Positions 33,358-39,511 of a DNA stretch of 39,511 nucleotides are shown one piece after another. Location: assembly GCA_003648815.1 (NCBI GenBank), contig QMPZ01000003.1, positions 1-39,511 on the forward strand, written 5' to 3'. The position numbers were made by a program, and so were the translations under genes. The stretch's first letter is position 1; every line of letters begins with the position of its first letter. The stretch is from Candidatus Aerophobota bacterium (GTDB lineage Bacteria; Aerophobota; Aerophobia; Aerophobales; B47-G16). Below the pieces are notes generated by a model. That model was not told the DNA's origin, did not search any database, and was given only the letters and a program-made list of their open reading frames with translations.

Positions 33358-34740
33358 ATGCAGCTGAAGGGGAAAAAGGTGTTGGTTCTGGGAATGGGAG
33401 CAAGTGGAATGGCCGCATCTCGTCTTTTGAAGAGAAAGGGAGCGAGGGTGACCATAGCAGAGAAGCAAGATAGCGAGAAGATGCAGCAGAGAAAAAAAGA
33501 GCTCACCAGAGAGGGAATGAAGGTCATCCTTGGACCTCATTCGATGGAACTACTTCGAGGACAAGAACTCATCATCGTCTCTCCCGGAATTCGCCTGGAT
33601 ATTCCCTTACTTTTGGAGGCACGCCAAAGGAATATCCCCATAATGGGGGAACTGGAGCTTGCCTTTCGCCTCTTAAGGGGATGTTCTCTCGTCGCCATAA
33701 CTGGGACGAACGGCAAGACCACCACCACCGTTCTCACTGGCAAGATCCTGAGAAAAGCGGGAAGGGATGTTGAGCTGGCCGGCAACATAGGTTTTCCCCT
33801 CTCAGAGGTGGTGGGGAAAGAACCCCGGATAATAGTGACCGAGGTAAGCAGTTTTCAACTGGAGACCGCTTGCAAATTCTCACCCTCCATATCCTGCATC
33901 CTGAACATCACTCCTGATCACCTGGACAGACACTCAAATTTTGAGGAATATGTTAAGATAAAGGAAAAGATCTTTCTCCATCAAAAGGAGGGAGATTTTG
34001 CTGTTCTGAACAAGGATGATCCTGTAGTTTTCCCCTTAGCCAGAAAGACAAAGGCGAAAGTAATCTTTTTCAGCCAGAAAGAAAGTTTAAAGGAAGGAAT
34101 TTTCCTCAAAGGAGAAATGATTACGAGAAGACTTGGAAGAGAAGAGGAACTCATCCCCCTGGGGAAGATAAAGCTTTCCGGCTCTCATAACTTAGAGAAC
34201 ATCCTGGCCTCCATAGCCATCTCCTCCCTCTACGGGGTGGAAAAAGAGGTTATAAGAGAGGTACTCGTGGAATTCGAAGGACTTCCTCATCGGACCGAAT
34301 ATGTAGATGAAATTGAAGGGGTCAGGTTCATAAACGACTCCAAAGCCACAAACGTGGATGCGGTTAGAAGGTGCATAGATTCCATCAAGCTCCCCATAAT
34401 CCTAATTATGGGGGGAAAAGATAAGGGAGCCGACTTTTCTTCCCTGAAGGAGAAGATAGCCAGAAGGGTAAAGCTGGCGATTCTGATGGGTGAGGCAAAA
34501 GAAAAGATCAAGACCCAGATCCAACAGGCATGTCCTGTGCTGAAGGTGGAGGGAATGAAAGAAGCGGTGAGGATAGCTTTTGAAAAAGCCCGCAGAGGAG
34601 ATTGTGTCCTGCTTTCCCCGGGCTGTGCCAGCTTTGACCAATTCAGAAATTACAAGGAAAGAGGAAATAACTTCAAGAAAGAGGTGCAAAGGATAAGGGA
34701 GGAAATTGAAAAAAAATATAATCGAGAAAGGAGTCTTTGA
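33358..34740 (+). CDS. murD: UDP-MurNAc-L-alanine:D-glutamate ligase MurD
   Basis: It adds D-Glu to UDP-MurNAc-L-Ala. The N-terminal Rossmann segment VLVLGMGASGMAASRLL (8-24) binds the UDP part, and ITGTNGKTTT (114-123) is the ATP loop. HLDRHSNFEEY and INDSKATNVDAV are further family motifs, and the C-terminal end has LLSPGCASFDQFRNYKERG. The length of 460 is usual. The ribosome site is poor (AGG in caggtttaagaa). It overlaps ftsW by 35 bp. Confidence 0.96.
   Translation: MQLKGKKVLVLGMGASGMAASRLLKRKGARVTIAEKQDSEKMQQRKKELTREGMKVILGPHSMELLRGQELIIVSPGIRLDIPLLLEARQRNIPIMGELELAFRLLRGCSLVAITGTNGKTTTTVLTGKILRKAGRDVELAGNIGFPLSEVVGKEPRIIVTEVSSFQLETACKFSPSISCILNITPDHLDRHSNFEEYVKIKEKIFLHQKEGDFAVLNKDDPVVFPLARKTKAKVIFFSQKESLKEGIFLKGEMITRRLGREEELIPLGKIKLSGSHNLENILASIAISSLYGVEKEVIREVLVEFEGLPHRTEYVDEIEGVRFINDSKATNVDAVRRCIDSIKLPIILIMGGKDKGADFSSLKEKIARRVKLAILMGEAKEKIKTQIQQACPVLKVEGMKEAVRIAFEKARRGDCVLLSPGCASFDQFRNYKERGNNFKKEVQRIREEIEKKYNRERSL
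34392..34413. repeat. 9-bp stem hairpin inside murD
   Basis: CCCCATAAT and ATTATGGGG flank CCTA. It encodes the conserved LPIILIMGG strand, so it may follow from codon choice alone. No T-run follows. Confidence 0.45.
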
Positions 34741-35869
34741 TTATCCTCTTCTTCTCATCGTCTTTCTGCTTGTGGGCATAGGACTGATAGCCATCCTCAG
34801 TGCCAGTGCTCCTTATGCATACCTTCGCTACGGAGACCATTATTATTTTCTCAAAAATCAACTAAAGTGGCTAATGATTGGCCTTGCCCTTATGTGGCTT
34901 GCCTCGAGGTTCAACTATCAAAAATACCAACTCCTCTCTATACCCATTCTCTTTCTCACTCTCGCCTTACTCGTTCTGGTTCTTATACCCGGCGTAGGAA
35001 AAGAGATAAGAGGAGTACATCGGTGGATTATCCTGAAAGGATTTACTCTTCAGCCAAGTGAGATAGCTAAAATAGGGATAGTCATCTATCTTTCCTCCTC
35101 CTTGGTTCGAAAAAGGGAGAAAATAAGGAGTTTTTTCAATGGATTTTTACCCTATTTCATCATCATCGGAGTTATCTTTCTCCTGATAGCAGTTGAGCCA
35201 GACCTCGGCACAGCCACAATCATAGCTTTGGTCGCCTTTATCCTCCTTTATGCGGGAGGGGTGAAGGTATCTCATCTATTCTATGCTCTGGTATTATCCT
35301 TGATTCCTCTGTATTTTTTTGTCTTCGAGGTGGGTTACCGAAAAGCTCGCATCATAGGCTTTCTTTATCCTGAGAAACATTCCCAGGGAATAGCCTTTCA
35401 ACCCCTACACTTAAAAATTTCCCTTGGCTCGGGTGGACTCTGGGGACTGGGTCCAGGCCAGGGAAAGGAAAAGCTCTTTTACCTGCCCACCCCTCACACG
35501 GATTCCATTTTCGCCGTAATAGGCGAGGAATTTGGCTTCATAGGAACCAGCGTGGTGGTAATCTTGTTTTTCCTTTTGGCTCTGTGGGGATTTAAGGTCT
35601 TCAAAAGGGCTCCTGACGAACCGGGCAAACTCTTAGCCCTGGGAATGACATGTATGATTTGTGTCCAAGCCTTCATAAATATGGGGGTGGCTACGGTGCT
35701 TCTACCCACTACTGGAACCACCCTTCCTTTTATCAGCTACGGAGGCTCATCTTTGGTGATCAACCTTATAGCCATAGGAATTCTCTTGAGTATATCGAGA
35801 AAGGGGAAGGATAAAGATGTTAGAGGTGGAGATAAAGGCAAGGGTAAGGATAGAGGAGATAGAACATAA
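34706..35869 (+). CDS. ftsW: FtsW, SEDS-family septal peptidoglycan polymerase
   Basis: A polytopic membrane protein with about ten hydrophobic helices. It polymerises glycan strands from lipid II together with FtsI. SEDS motifs are the start DYPLLLIVFLLVGIGLIAILSAS, LQPSEIAKIG, EPDLGTATII, GGLWGLGPGQGKEKLFYLPTPHTDSIFAVIGEEFG (about 250-285) and TTGTTLPFISYGGSS. The start is TTG with GGGAGG just upstream, inside the end of murD. The last 20 residues are highly charged and lie over the start of the CYTH gene. RodA is the alternative, but the cluster favours FtsW. Confidence 0.93.
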   Translation: MKKNIIEKGVFDYPLLLIVFLLVGIGLIAILSASAPYAYLRYGDHYYFLKNQLKWLMIGLALMWLASRFNYQKYQLLSIPILFLTLALLVLVLIPGVGKEIRGVHRWIILKGFTLQPSEIAKIGIVIYLSSSLVRKREKIRSFFNGFLPYFIIIGVIFLLIAVEPDLGTATIIALVAFILLYAGGVKVSHLFYALVLSLIPLYFFVFEVGYRKARIIGFLYPEKHSQGIAFQPLHLKISLGSGGLWGLGPGQGKEKLFYLPTPHTDSIFAVIGEEFGFIGTSVVVILFFLLALWGFKVFKRAPDEPGKLLALGMTCMICVQAFINMGVATVLLPTTGTTLPFISYGGSSLVINLIAIGILLSISRKGKDKDVRGGDKGKGKDRGDRT

Positions 35870-36359
35870 ATTAATCCGGTTGGGAGCAAAACTATTGGAT
35901 GAGGAAGAGCAGAAGGATATCTATTTTTCTCATCCCTGCCGCGATTTCAAAAAGAAAGATGAGGCCTTAAGGGTGCGAAGGGTAAAGGAAGGATATTTTT
36001 TAACTTACAAGGGACCAAAGCTGGACCAGGAGACTAAGACTCGAGAAGAAATACAGATAAAGGTAACTGAGAAGATATTTGACCTCTTGGAAAGGTTGAG
36101 TTTTTCCAAGGTAGAGGAGGTTGACAAGACGAGAAGAGTTTATCGATGGGAGGATTTGGAGATCTGCCTGGACAGGGTAAAGGATCTGGGGGAATTTCTG
36201 GAAATAGAGGGAAAAATGTGGCAGGACAGGGGAAAGATATTCGAGCTTTTGAAAAAGTTGGGTATACCCAAAAAAGAGCTCATCAGAAAGTCCTATCTGG
36301 AGATGCTGGAGGATAAAATAAAATCCATCCCTAAGGATCCTACTAAACCACCAACTTAG
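35817..36359 (+). CDS. CYTH-domain protein, class IV adenylate cyclase (CyaB)-like
   Basis: A 180-residue triphosphate-tunnel enzyme. The signature ExExK is E3, E5 and K7 (LEVEIKARV). Further tunnel residues are in ALRVRRVKEGYFLTYKGPK, EEIQIKV, DKTRRVY and the C-terminal LGEFLEIEGK. Relatives make cAMP from ATP or hydrolyse triphosphates such as thiamine triphosphate or inorganic PPPi; sequence alone does not decide. It overlaps the end of ftsW by 53 bp and so is expressed with the cell-wall genes. Its 3' end overlaps the convergent PiT gene by 17 bp. Confidence 0.88.
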   Translation: MLEVEIKARVRIEEIEHKLIRLGAKLLDEEEQKDIYFSHPCRDFKKKDEALRVRRVKEGYFLTYKGPKLDQETKTREEIQIKVTEKIFDLLERLSFSKVEEVDKTRRVYRWEDLEICLDRVKDLGEFLEIEGKMWQDRGKIFELLKKLGIPKKELIRKSYLEMLEDKIKSIPKDPTKPPT

Positions 36360-37578
36360 AGATAATTAGATATATGAATATCGTAAATCCTGCCGCTACG
36401 GGAAGGGTCAACAACCAGGAGACGATGATGTTCCTGATGACCTTAAAGTTGATAGCGCTTATTCCCTTTGCCATTCCTATTCCTATCACCGTTCCCACCG
36501 AGACGTGTGTGGTGGAGACGGGTATACCAATTCGGGAACAGAGAAGCACTACTGTAGCTGCGGAAAATTCCGCCGCAAACCCTCGCGTTGGAGTAACTTG
36601 AGTGATCTTCCTTCCAATGGTCTCTATAACCCGCCAGCCCCAGGTGGAGATACCCACCGCCAGGCCAATTCCACCCATCGCAAGAACCCACATGGGAACG
36701 GGAACCTGCATAGTTACCTTCTGTGTCTCCATTATAGCTATTATGGCTGCAACCGGCCCTACAGCATTAGCCACATCATTAGAGCCCAAAGCAAAGGCCT
36801 CATAGGAAGCACTTAAAACCTGCAGGGGTTTGGAGAGGTTTTCAACCTCTTCATATTCATTATCTTCATCCACAGAATATTTTTTCAGGAAAATGTGGCT
36901 TATCAACGCACCCACCAGGGCTACGCCCACCGACATTCCCAGAACCGAAGGAAAGGGAAGAGAGCCTGAGAAATGCTTCAGTCCTCCGTAAATAAAGGCA
37001 AGACTGAGCACAAATAGAACCATAGCCACGAAGAATGGGCCAATTTTCTTTGCCGAATTGAAGGGTCTGGGAGAATTTAAGATCTTATCCCTGATCAACC
37101 TAAACAAAAGGTAAGCTACGGGAATGCCAGCTACGGGGGAAATGATCCAGCTGGAGATGATGATCGATACTGCCTTCCAGTTTACACCCTTTATACCTGC
37201 TCCTATCAAACCGAAGCCGATTAACGCTCCGACGACGGAATGAGTAGTAGAAACAGGTAGGCCCAGGTAAGTAGCTATGGTGATCCAGATTCCTGCCCCC
37301 AGGAGGACAGCGATCATACCGCTTAGCAGAAGATGGGGATTATGAGCAAAGTTAGCAGGGTTGATTATTCCCTTGCGAATCGTCTCCGTTACATAACCTC
37401 CCGCCAAAACCGCTCCCAGGAAGCTAAATAACGCAGCCACTATGACCGCCCTTCTTAAGGTAAGGGAGCCAGCACCTACCGAGGTTCCCATGGCGTTGGC
37501 TACATCGTTAGCTCCAATGTTAAAGGCCATATAGAGTCCAGCACCTATCGCCGCCAACAGCAGATAAGGCACAATCAT
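36343..37578 (-). CDS. PiT-family inorganic phosphate transporter
   Basis: A 411-residue membrane protein with about ten helices. It has the inverted two-half design of PiT: GANDVANAMGTSVGAG in the first half (near 22-37) and the matching GSNDVANAVGP in the second. The PVSTTHS and PVSTTHV pair is the other repeated signature. It imports phosphate with a cation (H+ or Na+; not readable). The charged loop with EDNEYEEVE near the middle is cytoplasmic by the family model. The DUF47 gene lies 33 bp upstream, the usual partner. Confidence 0.95.
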   Translation of the reverse strand: MIVPYLLLAAIGAGLYMAFNIGANDVANAMGTSVGAGSLTLRRAVIVAALFSFLGAVLAGGYVTETIRKGIINPANFAHNPHLLLSGMIAVLLGAGIWITIATYLGLPVSTTHSVVGALIGFGLIGAGIKGVNWKAVSIIISSWIISPVAGIPVAYLLFRLIRDKILNSPRPFNSAKKIGPFFVAMVLFVLSLAFIYGGLKHFSGSLPFPSVLGMSVGVALVGALISHIFLKKYSVDEDNEYEEVENLSKPLQVLSASYEAFALGSNDVANAVGPVAAIIAIMETQKVTMQVPVPMWVLAMGGIGLAVGISTWGWRVIETIGRKITQVTPTRGFAAEFSAATVVLLCSRIGIPVSTTHVSVGTVIGIGMAKGISAINFKVIRNIIVSWLLTLPVAAGFTIFIYLIISKLVV

Positions 37579-37611
37579 TGACTTTCCTTCATCTTCTCAA
37601 GATCCAGCATC

Positions 37612-38286
37612 TCAGCGGGCAATTATACACCTTAGCCGATCTCCCGTATTCTGAGCATGGTCAGCTACAGATCCCACTTCTCCCATTATTCGCATCAATA
37701 AAAGTACCGAAGTGGGATCCATTTTATCTTCCAGAGAAAATAATTTCTTGGCAGCTTTTTGTTGAAGCAGGTCCGCCTCAAACTCCTTTTTATCCACATC
37801 TTTAATTAAACTGGAAATTTTCTCCTCCTCACTTCTCGAAAAAGAACTCTGGGACAAAACCTTTATCTCGGAAGTCACATTTTCCAGCGCTTTTACGGTC
37901 TCCCCTACCTTGTTGACCAGTTCCATAAGCTCCTCCTTCAAATCCTGAGGCACGGAAGTTTTTCTCATCTCGATTAGCCTCGCCACATCCTCTACAGAGT
38001 CAGCTATGGCATCTTCTTCTCTGAGAAATCGCAGAATATCTGAGCGGTCCACCGGCATAAAGACATGATGAGGCAGGTGTTCCCGAATCTCGTTCTTTAT
38101 TATATCCGCCTCATGCTCTAATTTGGATATCCTCTCCACCCTTTCCTCGATCAAAGTCCTATCTCCCAAGATAAAGGCCTCTATTAAAGGCTTTAACATG
38201 TCTGTGCATTCCTTAACCTTCAACATATGCCTGTGTAAGGCCTCAAAGGGAGACTGCCAGAATAATCTGGCGATGATATTCTTCAA
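37612..38286 (-). CDS. DUF47 / PhoU-like accessory protein of the PiT transporter
   Basis: A 224-residue all-helical protein of the TIGR00153 type. It starts FWQSPFEALHRHML and has KLEHEADIIKNEIREHL, followed by FMPVDRSDILRFLREEDAIADSVEDVARL, whose acidic clusters match the PhoU metal sites. A second copy of the pattern follows near 140-165. It probably regulates the neighbouring PiT transporter. The start is TTG at 38286 with a full GGAGGTGA six bases upstream. It is 20 bp after pyrF. Confidence 0.92.
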   Translation of the reverse strand: MKNIIARLFWQSPFEALHRHMLKVKECTDMLKPLIEAFILGDRTLIEERVERISKLEHEADIIKNEIREHLPHHVFMPVDRSDILRFLREEDAIADSVEDVARLIEMRKTSVPQDLKEELMELVNKVGETVKALENVTSEIKVLSQSSFSRSEEEKISSLIKDVDKKEFEADLLQQKAAKKLFSLEDKMDPTSVLLLMRIMGEVGSVADHAQNTGDRLRCIIAR

Positions 38287-38306
38287 TCTTCCTCACCTCC
38301 CTCAAT

Positions 38307-39023
38307 TTATTCAGCATCCTCTATTTCTTCGAGGATTTTCTCGAGGACCTTTCCGGGATCTTCCGCCTCCAGCACAGGACGCCCTAAGACCAAAAAGTCA
38401 GCTCCTCTTTTTACTGCCTCGGCGGGAGTCATCACCCTGCGTTGATCGCCTTTTTTCATCCCTTTCGGCCTTATCCCGGGAACCACCAGGAGGATATTCC
38501 TTCCAAAGGCTCTTCGCAAGCTCTCAAGCTCCTGTGGAGAGCTAACTACTCCATCCAGACCTGCTCCTCTGGCCAATCTGGCAAGATGGAGGACCTCCTC
38601 CCTTAAACTCTTCTCAATCCCCAACTCCCTCCTTACCGCAGAAGAGTCTAAGGATGTGAGTATGGTCACTCCAATAGCTTTAATCTTCGAATTTTTCTCC
38701 TTAGCGGCCGAAGCTGCCCTTCTCATCATCTCTGAGCCTCCCAGGGTGTGCACCGTGAACATATCCACTCCCATCTCCCCCACGACCTGGGCTGCCTTCT
38801 CCACCACAGAGGGAATATCGTAAAACTTTGCATCGTAAAAGACCCTTGCTCCTTCCCTTTGAATGATCTCTATGATCTTCGGCCCGTATCTGGTAAAAAC
38901 TCGAGGTCCTACCTTAAAAATTCCCACGAGCTCACTGAGCTGACGCACTAAGACCCTTATCTTTTCCACGGTATCCACGTCCAAAGCCAAGATTAACCTT
39001 TCCTTCGCTGGAATAATTTTCAT
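38307..39023 (-). CDS. pyrF: Orotidine-5'-phosphate decarboxylase
   Basis: It converts OMP to UMP, the last step of UMP synthesis. The 238-residue barrel has D15 (LALDVD), K37 (FKVGP) and the charge network D64, K66, D69 in YDAKFYDIPS. GIRPKG follows, and GADFLVLGRPV near the end holds the phosphate. I use the ATG at 39023; the GTG just before it sits directly on the AGGAGG site. No other pyrimidine genes are near. Confidence 0.94.
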   Translation of the reverse strand: MKIIPAKERLILALDVDTVEKIRVLVRQLSELVGIFKVGPRVFTRYGPKIIEIIQREGARVFYDAKFYDIPSVVEKAAQVVGEMGVDMFTVHTLGGSEMMRRAASAAKEKNSKIKAIGVTILTSLDSSAVRRELGIEKSLREEVLHLARLARGAGLDGVVSSPQELESLRRAFGRNILLVVPGIRPKGMKKGDQRRVMTPAEAVKRGADFLVLGRPVLEAEDPGKVLEKILEEIEDAE

Positions 39024-39039
39024 CACCCTCCTGTTTCAG

Positions 39040-39511
39040 TTAAATTTCCTCCCAGAAAAATAGCTGTTCATAAGGCTTGCCTTTCTCCTCCTCTTCCAGG
39101 GCCGGATAAAATCTTCCATCTAAGGTGATGAAATTGCGAGCTCGGGAGATCACCACTCCGGTTGCCCTCAGCTCCTCCAACTTTTTAAACTTACCTTTCC
39201 TCCTACCTTCCACTATTCTGCGAGCAGAAAGTCTTCCGATACCCGGAACTCTTATGAGCTCCTCAAAGTCAGCCTTGTTTATCTCTATAGGAAACCTATC
39301 CGGATTTCTTAAGGCCCAGCCAAGCTTGGGGTCGTATTCCTGGGGAAGATTACCATCCTCATCAAAGGGAAGCTCCTGAGGAGTAAATCCGTATTTCCTC
39401 AACAGAAAAGCGGCCTGATAAAGTCTGAACGCACGAAGAGGCGGACAAGGGGGCACTCCTTCAAGAGGAGTTCCAATGATGGGCATGAAAGCACTATAAT
39501 ACACCCGATGC
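39040..39511 (-). CDS. Radical-SAM/helix-hairpin-helix protein (putative DNA modification/repair type), N-terminus beyond the window
   Basis: Only the C-terminal 157 codons are visible, and the frame stays open to the right edge (HRVYYSAFMP...), so the real start and the CxxxCxxC iron-sulfur motif lie outside. The visible part, with YYSAF, PPLRAFRLYQAAFLLRKYGF, DPKLGWALRNPDRFPIEINKA and the HhH motif LIRVPGIGRLSARRI, matches the rSAM family often linked to a uracil-DNA-glycosylase-like partner (TIGR03916). It ends 16 bp before pyrF, so that partner is not downstream. The GTG at 39504 is internal, not the start. Confidence 0.82.
   Translation of the reverse strand, partial: HRVYYSAFMPIIGTPLEGVPPCPPLRAFRLYQAAFLLRKYGFTPQELPFDEDGNLPQEYDPKLGWALRNPDRFPIEINKADFEELIRVPGIGRLSARRIVEGRRKGKFKKLEELRATGVVISRARNFITLDGRFYPALEEEEKGKPYEQLFFWEEI

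Overview
The window is a gene-dense piece of a bacterial chromosome. It looks anaerobic and is probably from an uncultured or thermophilic lineage. The anaerobic signs are an electron-bifurcating NfnAB pair and a giant ATP-dependent 2-hydroxyacyl-CoA-dehydratase-type activase. The peptidoglycan genes are of the meso-diaminopimelate type (MurE has DNPR). Coding strands are purine-rich, arginine is mostly AGA/AGG, and proteins are rich in K and E, which is common in thermophiles. I cannot place the phylum from the sequence alone. The mix recalls candidate phyla such as Aerophobota or Atribacterota, but that is only an impression. I see no tRNA, rRNA, CRISPR array, intact insertion sequence or prophage.

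Layout. From 1 to 25.5 kb everything is on the minus strand; read 5'->3' it runs from right to left. (a) 25531-20916: a 1385-residue fused activase/reductase coupled to a flavodoxin-fold protein, with a good promoter at 25600-25627. (b) 20711-14414: a TPR membrane protein, then a catabolic-looking run (sugar isomerase, two zinc dehydrogenases, D-aminopeptidase DppA, RadC, nucleoside hydrolase). (c) 14296-2626: a tightly packed 11.7-kb run lysS-ilvE-ilvC-ilvN-ndk-DUF1015-dprA-topA-xer-hslV-hslU from a consensus promoter at 14344-14371. Its dprA-topA-xer-hslVU part matches the classical Firmicutes order without trmFO. (d) 2374-1: nfnA-nfnB with its own promoter; nfnB runs off the left edge.

From 25.8 to 36.4 kb the plus strand carries a division and cell-wall (dcw) cluster: mraZ-rsmH-ftsL-ftsI-murE-murF-mraY-murD-ftsW, followed by a CYTH-family enzyme. 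It is preceded by a consensus promoter and a phased array of four MraZ-box-like repeats. The cluster stops after ftsW; murG, murC, ftsQ, ftsA and ftsZ are not in the window. It is interrupted once, between mraY and murD, by 144 bp of repeat-bearing DNA. From 36.3 kb to the right edge the minus strand carries a radical-SAM/HhH protein (cut by the edge), pyrF, a DUF47 PhoU-like protein and a PiT phosphate transporter. PiT ends by overlapping the CYTH gene tail to tail.

The signals I find most worth a second look are these: the tandem activase, which looks like a covalently linked pseudo-dimer with its own flavodoxin; a perfect 34-bp palindrome inside radC; a ketol-acid reductoisomerase whose cofactor loop looks NADH-type; the repeat insert inside the dcw operon; and the MraZ operator array.
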